Part shown: one piece after another, positions 51,101 through 59,335 of the stretch
How positions within the stretch are numbered: the stretch's first letter is position 1
How the letters are laid out: each line of letters opens with the position of its first letter
Source: Pirellula sp.
Lineage (GTDB): Bacteria > Planctomycetota > Planctomycetia > Pirellulales > PNKZ01
Assembly (NCBI GenBank): GCA_013822735.1
Contig: PNKZ01000002.1
Span: 186,001-250,000, forward strand
Reading direction: 5' to 3'
DNA length: 64,000 nucleotides
The notes under the pieces: generated by a model
Told to the model about the DNA's origin: nothing
Database searches by the model: none
Seen by the model: only the letters and a program-made list of their open reading frames with translations
Position numbers and translations under genes: made by a program

Positions 51101-52513
51101 TATTCGGAGGAAGAACGTCGAATCGCAGTCGTGGCGATCGGCGAGCGATTGACCCGACCGGCAACTCATTATGTTCCGCCGACTGAGTTGCCGCTCTTCT
51201 ACCCGAACGAGAGTTCGTTCTTCAAGCGAAAACAGAAGTTCTGGGGAAGCGACGACGCGATCGATCTGGCCGACGTGGCGCGGATCGGCAGTTTCACGAT
51301 CGCCCAGCGTTGGAAGGCGTTGCCGCATTCGGCGGACGAGGAAAAGCTCTTCGGCCTCTTGGTGACCATGCTCGACGACAAGTCGGACGCCGTGAGGTTG
51401 CAGGCGGCGTATTATCTGTCGCTCTTGAACGATCCGCGCAGCGAACCGGTCGTTGAATTAGCGCGGCGCGACGTGCAGTTGCGGCGCTTAAGCAATACGC
51501 AGGAGACATCGTTGAAAGAAGCTTGGATCGTCGGACCCTTTCCCGACGGCGACGACATGACGCTGTCAAAATCGCATGCGCCTGAGCAAGGGACGCTCGA
51601 TCTGACGACAAGCTATTCTGCGGGCACGCGGAGTTTGACTTGGGATAAGGCTCTCGCTACCGAGCTCGGTTGGGTATCTGCGACAAGCGACACTTCGAGC
51701 GACGAACGGCAGTCGTGGTACGTCACATTTCGGGGTGCGAGTGATGCCCGTCGGCAAGGATTGCTGACCGTCAACTTCGTCGGCGCGACGAGCGTCCGGC
51801 TCAACGGTGCGGCGGTGACCGATCGTGTACCGTCACGCAACGCGTGGATTGTCGATTTACAACCCGGCGGCAACGAGTTTTTGATTCGCCTACAAACCGG
51901 ACCAGGCGCGGACGCCGGGACCGTATTCTTCGGTGCGTCGTTACAAGCGGCAGGCAAAATCGAACTAACGCTGCCGGAGAAGCTCGACTCGGCCGAACTT
52001 GCGGCCCGGCTGCGCGAGGCGTCGAGCTCGGGCGGAGCGCAGTCGATTGCGAAGGAATTCCTCGCGCTCGATTGGACCCAGGAAGCGGCGCACGGCGATG
52101 CGGCGGCGGGGCGGCGGTTGTTCGGCACGCTTGGGTGCGCGAAGTGCCATGCGATTGTGCCCGACCAGAAGTCGGCCGGGGCGCCGAGCTTGTTTGAAGC
52201 GCGCAGGCGGTTCAACGTGCCGCACTTGGTGGAGTCGATGCTCTTGCCGAGCCGGCAAGTGGCCGAACCGTTTCGTGCTCAGCAGATCACGACCGACGAC
52301 GGGCTGACGCTCACGGGCCTCGTCGTGTCGGAGTCGGCCGACAACGTCGAGCTGGTCCTGCAAGATGCCAGTCGCCGGACGGTGCCGAAACGTCAGATCG
52401 AGGAACGTACGGTGACGACGCTTTCCCCGATGCCGCAAGGGTTGGTGAAGACCCCGGACGAGCTGCGGAACTTGCTGGCGTATCTGTTGAGCGAGAAGCC
52501 GACGCCGCCGTAG
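48188..52513 (+). CDS. Secreted fusion: sugar isomerase barrel, LamG-like, beta-propeller, HEAT, cytochrome c, 1441 aa
   Basis: After a signal peptide (to about A35) comes a xylose-isomerase-like TIM barrel (about 45-300: 'AMLEKLGFKHFAYDFRAEHV', 'GLKVGLYNHGGWFGEPE', 'VYNLHHGHDQVERL', 'YRGPIGILGHTQDDAEARL'). A concanavalin/LamG-type region (about 330-500) and a PVC-type glucose/sorbosone-dehydrogenase-like propeller (about 560-930: 'VYMGVKVDRDGHVFVGGREGVFVF', 'GLRGPVGLAFNEQGELFTNDND', 'TDFGWPRGWM') follow. Then come HEAT-like helices, a beta domain and a cytochrome c domain with C1317-A-K-C-H1321. It probably oxidises or binds a sugar in the periplasm. A short minisatellite insertion codes 'SKGSGVRGQGSVGEPGASAT' near residue 700. 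It is coupled to the GntR gene. Confidence 0.88.
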   Translation: MFVPHLTRRPLVRWFLAAALLCQVAAVANNKAVAADATDDLFRRDNLVAWCIVPFDAKKRGPEERAAMLEKLGFKHFAYDFRAEHVPTFEAEIEACRRHGVELSAWWFPGSLNADALHILALCKKHNIHPELWISGGGTIPATPEEQKARIAQEAARIRPIAEAAAAQGLKVGLYNHGGWFGEPETQLAIIAELQLPNVGMVYNLHHGHDQVERLAEILQKSLPHLLCVNLNGMVPQGDRQGQKILQLGQGSLDLGVLKTIRASGYRGPIGILGHTQDDAEARLQDNLDGLAWLVPQLDGKPAGPKPTPRTPVPAAKSPETSGASLRSAPATLVNVSTARGVGYVIAGREEYRTPPLRVEVRAKLRGKSGYNILTACEPKSSPRHWELFTMPNSGALTAYLPGRKPDHVRSSVDVCDGKPHDLAMSYETGNVKLFVDGKQVAEERISGDDAKASPKPGDFAVGQLVEGNLRCEGEIESVRLMNAATDALLGSWQFAKSDAVKSDTAKSDTAEVPDLSDRKNPAKRSPASPAASGAAKAPIPPPGVHLKAVDPRLKVTLIDRSPDQVYMGVKVDRDGHVFVGGREGVFVFVSNGDGTFAARREILRFPQDSIIMGLEFKNDDLFVLTCNALYRVPQGRVQREGLKPERILWGLPLDLHVSFHCLAWGPDGDLYITHGDPWLGYGDWNRPDHWGHWVLYSKGSGVRGQGSVGEPGASATGVSAARISKVDPSWRETPYCGQGAVLRMNLETGAIDVIATGLRGPVGLAFNEQGELFTNDNDHESKADQYAPAKLLHVARTGTDFGWPRGWMASKSPDRLDLNEPICDLGRGVPCDLLCYPSRYAPAAWKNRLLMCRWDRHSVTAYDSRTSSTREETVLVGEENCRPVGIAVAGGGGVFVTALYMTGNMAAPYCASDLYYVTTSEPNPVVPKPTGERRILFDPELPRTYDQPPTDEMKRQYWESSKIEEKANSYYSEEERRIAVVAIGERLTRPATHYVPPTELPLFYPNESSFFKRKQKFWGSDDAIDLADVARIGSFTIAQRWKALPHSADEEKLFGLLVTMLDDKSDAVRLQAAYYLSLLNDPRSEPVVELARRDVQLRRLSNTQETSLKEAWIVGPFPDGDDMTLSKSHAPEQGTLDLTTSYSAGTRSLTWDKALATELGWVSATSDTSSDERQSWYVTFRGASDARRQGLLTVNFVGATSVRLNGAAVTDRVPSRNAWIVDLQPGGNEFLIRLQTGPGADAGTVFFGASLQAAGKIELTLPEKLDSAELAARLREASSSGGAQSIAKEFLALDWTQEAAHGDAAAGRRLFGTLGCAKCHAIVPDQKSAGAPSLFEARRRFNVPHLVESMLLPSRQVAEPFRAQQITTDDGLTLTGLVVSESADNVELVLQDASRRTVPKRQIEERTVTTLSPMPQGLVKTPDELRNLLAYLLSEKPTPP
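50284..50345. repeat. Minisatellite-like insertion inside the fusion gene
   Basis: Units of GGGGTCA/GGGGTGA are followed by GGCGAGCCGGGAGCGTCAGC and GACCGGAGT. These motifs are common in intergenic planctomycete DNA. Here they lie in frame in a loop of the beta-propeller, adding about 20 residues without a stop. Confidence 0.7.
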
Positions 52514-52521
52514 TACGTGGC

Positions 52522-52551
52522 GAGTGATGAGTGGCGAGTGGCGAGTGGTGA
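52522..52551. repeat. Tandem heptamer repeat after the fusion gene
   Basis: Four imperfect copies of GAGTGRY (GAGTGAT, GAGTGGC, GAGTGGC, GAGTGGT) follow the stop of the fusion gene. The same heptamer is tandemly repeated at 35494-35528. Confidence 0.75.
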
Positions 52552-52586
52552 GCAACGTCGGACGATGCTTTGATCGCTTTTTGATA

Positions 52587-52640
52587 TTTAGCCCGCCGTC
52601 GGCGACGGCGGGCGCCCCCGGTCGCCGACCGGGGGCTAAA
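52587..52640. repeat. Double-palindrome element, copy 1
   Basis: Two adjacent hairpins, CCCGCCGTC-GGC-GACGGCGGG (52592-52612) and CCCCCGGTC-GCC-GACCGGGGG (52615-52635), are framed by TTTAGC and GCTAAA, so the whole element can also fold as one long stem. Copies lie at 52867-52922 and, half, at 59737-59763. It is a BIME/REP-like element. The remainder of the 498-base spacer 52514-53011 shows no gene. Confidence 0.85.
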
Positions 52641-52866
52641 TAGAAAAGCGAGATCGAGCGCCGTGCGCTATTCCTTCACGCGTTCAAAGCTTATCGCGAC
52701 GCTCCTTCTTCGGGTGCGTCGAAGCTCGCGGGGCGAGATTGCGCAGCATCATGTCGCGACTCGCAGGGGCGGTTTCGAGTACGCGAGCGTGCATCGGATA
52801 TTCTAACGAACGGCAGAATATGGGGATGCGGTGTGCGAGATTCGATGAGACGATTGTTATTTCGTT

Positions 52867-52922
52867 ATTTCGCCCGCCGTCGGCGACGGCGGGCGCCCCC
52901 GGTCGCCGACCAGGGGCGAAAT
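52867..52922. repeat. Double-palindrome element, copy 2
   Basis: The same two hairpins as copy 1 appear here with outer arms ATTTCGCCC and GGGGCGAAAT in place of TTTAGC/GCTAAA, a compensatory change in both arms that keeps the pairing. One mismatch (GACCAGGGG) is present in the second hairpin. It precedes the methyltransferase gene by 90 bases. Confidence 0.85.
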
Positions 52923-53011
52923 AAGGCGGCGAAAGGCGAAATAGCGCCGACGCAATAGACGTCGAACTCGCTCAAATCCGGTGGAAAACTTGTCGGATTG
53001 TTTTTGTTAGA

Positions 53012-55090
53012 ATGTGCCGCTTCACAATGGAAACACTTGCGAAGCTTGCCATGATGCCGGACTTCTTGAATCGGATTCACAACGGGGATTGCGTCGCCGG
53101 AATGAACGGCTTGCCGGAGGGGTGCGTCGACTTGGCGTTCGCCGATCCGCCGTTCAACATCGGCTACAAGTACGACGTCTACGACGATCGCCGCGAGCGG
53201 GAGCATTATCTCGATTGGTCGCGCGAGTGGATCTCGGCCGTGTATCGCGCCCTGAAGCCGAGCGGCACGTTTTGGTTGGCGATCGGCGACGAGTATGCCG
53301 CGGAACTCAAGGTCCTGAGCCAAGAGATCGGCTTCCATTCGCGCAGTTGGGTCGTTTGGTACTACACGTTCGGCGTGAACTGCGTGAATAAGTTTACGCG
53401 CTCGCATGCGCACCTGTTCTACTTTGTGAAGGACCCGACGACGTTTACGTTTCGGGGGGACGCGCCGGAGAACCGCATCCCGTCGGCGCGGCAGCTCGTG
53501 TACAACGACTCGCGCGCGAACCCCAAGGGGCGGCTGCCGGACGATACGTGGATTCTGCGCCCGCAGGACATGGCCGATTGCTTCACGCCGGAAGAAGATA
53601 CCTGGTACTTTCCGCGCGTGGCGGGCACCTTCAAAGAACGGGCCGGCTTCCACGGCTGCCAGATGCCGGAGCAATTGCTAGGCCGGATCATTCGTTATTG
53701 CTCGAACGAAGGGGAGACGGTGCTCGACCCGTTCTCCGGCAGTGCGACGACGCTGGTGACCGCGAAGAAGTTGAATCGCAACTATCTCGGCTTCGAACTC
53801 TCGCCCGAGTATGCGGGGCGCGGTTCGGAACGGTTGACGCTGGCGGAAGTGGGCGCGCCGCTGGTGGGCGCCGCCGATCCGACGCGCAGCGCGCCGGCGA
53901 CTCCGGACGGCTCGGGCAAGCGGGGACGTACCAAGGGGGCGAAAGTTGCCGAGGTGCCTGCGGCGCGCTATGCGATGACGGAGCCGGCGATGGCGGAGTT
54001 TGCCGCGGCGACCGCGACGGAAGAGTCGGAAGCTGCCGAGATCTTGGCCGTGGCCGAGGTGGTGGCCGACGTCGAGGATGCGGCGTTGAGTGAAACGGCC
54101 GGCGAGCGCGTGGTGGTCGAAGGGGTAGCCCTGATTGCGAGCGGCCCTGAGGCGTCGATTCATGTGACTTCTGTCGAAGTTGCCTCGGTTGACGCTGCTT
54201 CCGTAACTTCGGTTGAGCCTGGGGAGGCGCGGAAGCAGTTGCTGGTTGAGGCGTTTCGGCGGTCGTGCCAGGGGTACTCGGCCGATCGGATTGTGACCGA
54301 TCCGGCGCTGCAGGCCGCGTTTCAGGCGGAATGCCGCCGACTCGGCGTGGCCGGCGAGGCGCGCGATTGTAATGCGGCGCTATTGAAGCTGCGGAAGGCC
54401 GGCCGGCTTGCGGAAGTGCCGACGACGGCGCGGACGGAAATGACCTGGGAAGAATGTGAACCGCATGCGGCGGCGGCCGAGATGGCCGCGGCGCGCGTGC
54501 TCGGTAGCCGGCCCGACGTGAGCCTGGACGACTTGTTTTGCGATCCGCAATTGACGGCCGAGTTCGACAAGCAGGCTTCGCGTGTGGGCGGAGGACGGAA
54601 GCCGTTTGCGTACCGTTGGACGGCGCTGAAGCTGCGGAAGGACGCGCACCAGCTGCAAGAGCGCGGCGCGGCGTGGCGACGACGCGAGCTGAAGTTCACG
54701 ACGCCGACGCCGACGAGCCGTAAGAATTGGTGGAAAAGTTTGCCGAGTGCCGCCGGCATTTATCTGGTGCTCAACGCCGAAGGGACCCGACTGTTTGTGG
54801 GGGCCGCGCTCGACCTGCGAGCACGGCTGGAGAAGCTGCTGGCGCCGACGAAGCTGGCGGCCTTGGATCGGTCGCGCGATATTCGCGTATCGGTTTGTGC
54901 GATCGATGCGCCGTGGATCGAACTCTTGGCCGGAGCGCATGCGTTAGCGCAACGGGCCGGCGCGCCTTTGAATTGGTTGTCGCATGCGCACGGCGCGGAA
55001 AGTTCGACGGCCGACGTCGGCGAGCGACGGTCGACGACGAAGCAGCGACAAACTGCGCGGCGGCCGCGACGAATTGTCGCGACCTCTTAA
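53012..55090 (+). CDS. DNA methyltransferase (beta class) fused to a GIY-YIG-like domain, 692 aa
   Basis: The N-terminal 270 residues are a DNA methyltransferase with the order motif IV then I: 'DLAFADPPFNIGYKYD' (DPPF 45-48), 'YRALKPSGTFWLAIGDEYAAELK', 'VVWYYTFGVNCVNKFTRSHAHLFYFVKD', then 'GETVLDPFSGSATTLVTAKKLNRNYLGFEL' (DPFSG from 239). It should methylate adenine N6 or cytosine N4. An Ala/Glu-rich linker and helical 'DPALQAAFQAECRRLG' repeats (about 405-560) lead to 'AGIYLVLNAEGTRLFVGAALDLRARLEKLL' (GIY 582-584, FVG 595-597, Arg about 604), E637 and PLN 652-654, the layout of a GIY-YIG nuclease domain. Starts at 53027 and 53051 are possible. No separate restriction gene is adjacent. Confidence 0.87.
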   Translation: MCRFTMETLAKLAMMPDFLNRIHNGDCVAGMNGLPEGCVDLAFADPPFNIGYKYDVYDDRREREHYLDWSREWISAVYRALKPSGTFWLAIGDEYAAELKVLSQEIGFHSRSWVVWYYTFGVNCVNKFTRSHAHLFYFVKDPTTFTFRGDAPENRIPSARQLVYNDSRANPKGRLPDDTWILRPQDMADCFTPEEDTWYFPRVAGTFKERAGFHGCQMPEQLLGRIIRYCSNEGETVLDPFSGSATTLVTAKKLNRNYLGFELSPEYAGRGSERLTLAEVGAPLVGAADPTRSAPATPDGSGKRGRTKGAKVAEVPAARYAMTEPAMAEFAAATATEESEAAEILAVAEVVADVEDAALSETAGERVVVEGVALIASGPEASIHVTSVEVASVDAASVTSVEPGEARKQLLVEAFRRSCQGYSADRIVTDPALQAAFQAECRRLGVAGEARDCNAALLKLRKAGRLAEVPTTARTEMTWEECEPHAAAAEMAAARVLGSRPDVSLDDLFCDPQLTAEFDKQASRVGGGRKPFAYRWTALKLRKDAHQLQERGAAWRRRELKFTTPTPTSRKNWWKSLPSAAGIYLVLNAEGTRLFVGAALDLRARLEKLLAPTKLAALDRSRDIRVSVCAIDAPWIELLAGAHALAQRAGAPLNWLSHAHGAESSTADVGERRSTTKQRQTARRPRRIVATS

Positions 55091-55271
55091 ACCTGCCGCA
55101 ATGATTCACGCCGCGACGGCAAGGATTGCGGAGAGCCGAAAGTTCCTCCGACAAACTGTCGGGCACCTGCGCGCTGAAGTTTCGGCAATTTTCGGGGTAG
55201 TCGGGTTGTTTGCGAGGTGACTCGGGGGACAATAGCAGGGAGAGGCGGGCACAAATCAGTCGGGCTTTGCG

Positions 55272-56738
55272 ATGACGCTATTCCGTGACAACCTGACGGC
55301 GACGGAATTGTCGCGGACGAAGTATCCGTGGATGGTGTCGGCCTATTTGTCGTTTGGCCTGGCGCTCTGCGTCATTTTGGGAATTGCCGCTTGGGGCGCT
55401 TCCGTCGACTTCGAGGAAGCACGCGTCAGTTTGCTCCGTGCCGAGATCAACCGCATTCGTTCGCACGGCGTGCGGACGGTGATTCGGTTGCAAGAGTTAT
55501 TGAATAAGGAAAACGCGCCGGAGAACCTCGCCCACCCCGAGGTGCGGAAGTTTCTGTACGAGCAATGGTCGCGCAATATCCCGAGCGATCCTTCGCGGCT
55601 CTATGCGGCGGTCGTCGATGAGCACGGTCGGATCGTTGCGCACTATCATCAAAACTTGGTCGGTACGTCCGTCGGCGAGAATTGGACCGGCGTCAGAGTG
55701 CCGGAAGCGGGTGACGACGTCGTCGAGACCGCCGACCCGCGGATGACGGGGAGCGATGAGCGGGGACTGGACATTTCGATCCCCATTACGCACGGCACGC
55801 GCGAGATCGGCGCGTACCATTCGGCGTTTCGTTTGGCGTGGTTTGAAACCGAGCTCGCCGAGAAGCGGCAGGCGACCACGCTGCGCTGGAGCGCGGCATT
55901 TCTGGTGATCTCCGTGGTGAGCATCCTGGCCGGAGTGTCGCTGTTTCATGTGGCCCGGCGGTTGACGAACCTGCAGGGGGTGGTGGCGATGGAGCATGTG
56001 CGGCGGCTGGCGGATTTGGGAACTCTCGCCGGCGGCATCGCGCACGAGGTGCGCAATCCGATGAATGCGATACGGCTGAACCTGCACGTGATCAAGAAAC
56101 TCACGGCGCAGGGCGTGCGCGACGAGCGCACCGACACGGTGATGGACGAAACGATTCGCGAGATGGAGCGCGTCGACGGTCTGCTGCGAACGATGCTCGA
56201 ATACGCGCGCCCCGCGGTCGGCAGCGTACAGTTGATGGATTGCCAGGCCGAGTTGCGTTCCGTCGCGAGTTTTCTCAATCCGCTGTTGGAGCGCGAACGG
56301 ATCACGCTGCACATGGATTTCGAAAACGCGCCGTGCATGATTCGCGCCGACACGGGACAATTTCGCCAAATCGTGTTGAACCTTCTGAAAAACTCCATGG
56401 AGGCGATGCGCAGCGACGGCGCCATCGTCGTCGGCTGCCGACGCGCGGGGACGAATATCGAAATGAGCGTCTCCGACGAAGGCCCCGGCGTGCCCCGCGC
56501 GCAGCAGGCGCACGTTTTCGACCCGTTCTTTTCGACGAAGGAGATCGGCACCGGCCTGGGGCTGACGCTCGTCAAGCGCTATGTCGAAGCGGCGGGCGGT
56601 TCCATTCGCTATGAGAACCGCGTGCCGCATGGCGCGCGCTTTGTTTTTCTACTGCCCCAAGCGCCTGCCGAGCCGCCGACCGACGGCGATTCGGGCGCAC
56701 AGGGGCAATCCGCAACTCGCAGTGCCCTGTCTGTTTAG
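55272..56738 (+). CDS. NtrB-type sensor histidine kinase, 488 aa
   Basis: Two membrane helices (about 22-42 and 204-225) enclose a periplasmic or extracytoplasmic sensor region ('RLYAAVVDEHGRIVAHYHQNLVGTSVG', PAS/Cache-like). The kinase core has the H-box 'LAGGIAHEVRNPMNAIRLNLHV' with H258, 'QIVLNLLKNSMEAM' (N-box), 'SVSDEGPGVPRAQQAHVFDPFFSTKEIGTGLGLTLVKRYVEAAGG' (G boxes). It phosphorylates the response regulator encoded 11 bases downstream. The stimulus is unknown. The start at 55272 is the first ATG after the spacer. Confidence 0.93.
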   Translation: MTLFRDNLTATELSRTKYPWMVSAYLSFGLALCVILGIAAWGASVDFEEARVSLLRAEINRIRSHGVRTVIRLQELLNKENAPENLAHPEVRKFLYEQWSRNIPSDPSRLYAAVVDEHGRIVAHYHQNLVGTSVGENWTGVRVPEAGDDVVETADPRMTGSDERGLDISIPITHGTREIGAYHSAFRLAWFETELAEKRQATTLRWSAAFLVISVVSILAGVSLFHVARRLTNLQGVVAMEHVRRLADLGTLAGGIAHEVRNPMNAIRLNLHVIKKLTAQGVRDERTDTVMDETIREMERVDGLLRTMLEYARPAVGSVQLMDCQAELRSVASFLNPLLERERITLHMDFENAPCMIRADTGQFRQIVLNLLKNSMEAMRSDGAIVVGCRRAGTNIEMSVSDEGPGVPRAQQAHVFDPFFSTKEIGTGLGLTLVKRYVEAAGGSIRYENRVPHGARFVFLLPQAPAEPPTDGDSGAQGQSATRSALSV

Positions 56739-56749
56739 GAGAATCGATC

Positions 56750-58183
56750 ATGAGTCAAGCGACCACTGCCATGCCGACGAACCAAGAGAAATCCGATTTG
56801 AAGTCTGCGAACCGTCGGCCGTTGATTCTCGTCGTGGAAGACGGCCCGGCCGAACGCGAAGCGCTGGCCCGCGTGCTACGGCTGGAGGACTATCAGGTGC
56901 TCACCGCGCGCAATCCCGAACACGCGCTCACGCTCTTCGACCAACCGGTTTCGCTCGTCATCAGCGATCTGAAAATGGGGGTCCGCAGCGGTATCGATCT
57001 GCTGCGCACGTGGACCTCGCGCCGTCCCGAAACGCCGTTCATCATCGTCACGGCCTACGGCGACGTCGAATCGGCCGTCGAGGCGATGAAGCTCGGCGCC
57101 TGCGATTTCATGACCAAGCCGATCGATCCGACCAAGCTGCTCGATATGGTGAAGCGTTGCCTCGAGTCGCCGGTCGCCGCGAATGCGGCCCCCGCGGCAG
57201 GCTTGCAACCGGTCGCCGGCGTCGACGTCCGGCTCGACGTCGAGCGGATGGTCGGCGTCAGCGCATCCATCCGCCGCGTGCGCGATCAAATTCGTCGCGT
57301 CGCCCCCAGCGACAGCACGGTGCTGCTCCTCGGCGAATCGGGTACCGGCAAAGAACTCGCCGCCGAAGCCGTGCATGCCCATAGCTCCCGGGCGCAGAAG
57401 CCGCTCGTCGTGGTCAACATGGCCGCCGTGCCGGAGTCGCTGGTCGAAAGCGAACTCTTCGGGCACGTCAAAGGGGCGTTCACCGGCGCCGGCGTCGATC
57501 GGCCCGGCCGTTTTGAAATGGCCGACGGCGGCACGCTCTTCATCGACGAAGTCGGCGACTTCCCGCTCTCGCTCCAAGCCAAGCTCTTGCGGGCCTTGGA
57601 AACGCGCGTCATTCAACGCGTCGGCGGCAACGACGATCGCGCGGTCAACGTGCGCTTGGTGGCCGCTACGAGCCGCAACGTGCGCGAGATGGTGCGCAGC
57701 GGCAAGTTCCGCGAAGATCTTTACTATCGGCTCAACGTCGTCACCATCGAAATGCCGCCGTTGCGCGAACGACGTGAAGACATTCCCATGCTCCTGGAGC
57801 ACTTCGCGACCCACATCGCCCCGCCGCTCGGTAAACCGGTCCCCACTTTCGATGCCGACCTGCAAGGCTTCCTCATCAGCTACGAGTGGCCCGGCAATAT
57901 TCGCGAGTTGCGGAATTCCTTGGAGAGCATGATCGTGCTCTCGCGCACGCAAGAGCTCACGTTGGAAGACTTGCCGCCCAACTTGGCGGATGACCGGCAA
58001 AACGGCCCGACGTCCGAGGAGTCGTCCTCCGCCGACGATCTCCAACTCTCGCGTTTGGAGAAGTCAGTAATCTTGCAAACGCTGAAGCGCACCGAAGGCA
58101 ACCGCACGAAGGCGGCCGAGGCCCTCGGAATCTCCGTCCGCACGCTGCAACGCCGGCTCAAAGAATGGGGCGGCGAAGTATAG
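56750..58183 (+). CDS. Sigma-54-dependent NtrC-family response regulator, 477 aa
   Basis: The receiver domain (about 24-145) has D73 as phosphorylation site ('LVISDLKMGVRSG') and 'FMTKPID'. The AAA+ domain (about 170-395) has Walker A GESGTGKE (195-202), the sigma-54 contact loop GAFTGA (242-247), Walker B 'GGTLFIDEVGDF' and 'WPGNIRELRNSLE'. The C-terminal Fis-type helix-turn-helix is 'GNRTKAAEALGISVRTLQRRLKEW'. It activates sigma-54 promoters in response to the upstream kinase. An AGGAG lies eight bases before the ATG at 56750. Targets cannot be told from the window. Confidence 0.95.
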   Translation: MSQATTAMPTNQEKSDLKSANRRPLILVVEDGPAEREALARVLRLEDYQVLTARNPEHALTLFDQPVSLVISDLKMGVRSGIDLLRTWTSRRPETPFIIVTAYGDVESAVEAMKLGACDFMTKPIDPTKLLDMVKRCLESPVAANAAPAAGLQPVAGVDVRLDVERMVGVSASIRRVRDQIRRVAPSDSTVLLLGESGTGKELAAEAVHAHSSRAQKPLVVVNMAAVPESLVESELFGHVKGAFTGAGVDRPGRFEMADGGTLFIDEVGDFPLSLQAKLLRALETRVIQRVGGNDDRAVNVRLVAATSRNVREMVRSGKFREDLYYRLNVVTIEMPPLRERREDIPMLLEHFATHIAPPLGKPVPTFDADLQGFLISYEWPGNIRELRNSLESMIVLSRTQELTLEDLPPNLADDRQNGPTSEESSSADDLQLSRLEKSVILQTLKRTEGNRTKAAEALGISVRTLQRRLKEWGGEV

Positions 58184-58241
58184 AGGAGCCTGGCGAGCGA
58201 AGGGCGGCGAGTGGTTAGTGACGGGTACGGCGTGGTTTCGG

Positions 58242-58297
58242 CATTCCCTCTCCCCTGGCGGGCGAGGGTGCCGCGTAGCGGCGGGTGAGGGGGAATT
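58242..58297. repeat. Intergenic repeat (CCCTCTCCCC...GCGGGTGAGGGGGAAT)
   Basis: ATTCCCTCTCCCCTGGCGGG on the left and GCGGGTGAGGGGGAAT on the right form an imperfect palindrome around GCCGCGTAGCGGC. This type of repeat is widespread between bacterial genes. The rest of the spacer 58184-58476 shows no gene. Confidence 0.65.
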
Positions 58298-58476
58298 CGC
58301 CGTCGACCAGGCGACTTGCAGTCATTTGCGTGCCAATTGGCCGCCCCCCTGCCGCTGACGTTTCACCGTCGCCGGACTACAATCTCCGGTAGCCGTGCCG
58401 CCTGTAACCTTGATCCTCGTCCGGCATCCAATCTCCCGTCAACGGGCGAGCGGCCCGCGCACCCGGAGTTGTCGCC

Positions 58477-59133
58477 ATGTTACGAATCGCCGTTCTCTCC
58501 GCGTTGGGTGTGGTTGCCATGAGCGCCGCCGTTTGGGGCGCGCTGGAGTGGTCTCGCCCGGCCGTCGACAGCGCGTGCGCGCTCCCCGCGCCTACTAAGG
58601 AATCAAACCAGGAGTCTCCTCGCATGATCTCCGCCAAAATTGCCGACTCCAAAAGCGGCAAAGTCGCCCAAGCCACGTTCGCCGCCGGATGCTTTTGGGG
58701 CGTCGAGTCCACGTTCCGCGCCATCCCCGGCGTCCTCAGCACCTGGGTCGGTTTCACCGGCGGTAAGACCGACAACCCAAGCTATGAAGAGGTCTGCCGC
58801 ACCGACACTAACCACGCCGAGGTCGTGCATCTGGAGTACGATCCCGAGCAGGTCTCGTACGAGCAACTGGTCGAGGTCTTCTTCGCCAATCACAACCCGA
58901 CGACGCGCAACCGCCAAGGTCCCGACTTCGGCACCCAATATCGCTCCGCCATTTTCGTTCACGACGACGCCCAACGCGCCGCGGCCGAAGAGGCGAAGCG
59001 CAAGCTCGGCGAAAGCGGCAAGTGGTCGAGCCCGATCGTCACGCAAATCGAGCCGTTCACGAAGTTCTACCCCGCCGAAGACTATCACCAGCAGTACCTC
59101 GAGAAGCGCGGCAAGACGCATTGTCATCTCTAA
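58477..59133 (+). CDS. msrA: Peptide-methionine (S)-S-oxide reductase, exported, 218 aa
   Basis: The MsrA signature 'ATFAAGCFWGVESTFRAIPGV' contains the catalytic C72. It continues 'GFTGGKTDNPSYEEVCRTDTNHAEVVHLEYDPEQVSYEQLVEVFFANHNPTTRNRQGPDFGTQYRSAIFV' and 'FYPAEDYHQQYLEKRG', all family hallmarks. The enzyme repairs oxidised methionine. An N-terminal hydrophobic segment (about 5-23, 'VLSALGVVAMSAAVWGALEW') suggests export or membrane anchoring, so it may protect envelope proteins. A shorter cytoplasmic form could start at M50. Confidence 0.95.
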   Translation: MLRIAVLSALGVVAMSAAVWGALEWSRPAVDSACALPAPTKESNQESPRMISAKIADSKSGKVAQATFAAGCFWGVESTFRAIPGVLSTWVGFTGGKTDNPSYEEVCRTDTNHAEVVHLEYDPEQVSYEQLVEVFFANHNPTTRNRQGPDFGTQYRSAIFVHDDAQRAAAEEAKRKLGESGKWSSPIVTQIEPFTKFYPAEDYHQQYLEKRGKTHCHL

Positions 59134-59136
59134 GGT

Positions 59137-59242
59137 GAATGCTGAATGCTGTCGGCGAATGCTGACTGCTGAATGCTGAATGCTGAACAAGAGGGCTGAA
59201 TCCTATCCTGTTCAGCATTCAGTCATTCCGCATTCAGCATTT
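59137..59242. repeat. Tandem GAATGCTGA repeats with inverted copies
   Basis: Several copies of GAATGCTGA (59137, 59143, 59157, 59171, 59178 and near) are followed after about 30 bases by the reverse complement (TTCAGCATTCAG, GCATTCAGCATT). The halves can fold into a long hairpin and may end transcription of msrA. Confidence 0.75.
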
Positions 59243-59335
59243 ACCCGGGTCCGCCTTGCCGCGTCCCGCCCGTCGCGGTACAGTCCCGCCCCCTTCGGTT
59301 CGGCCGTTCGGCCCTCCTTTTCGGCGGACTTAGCA

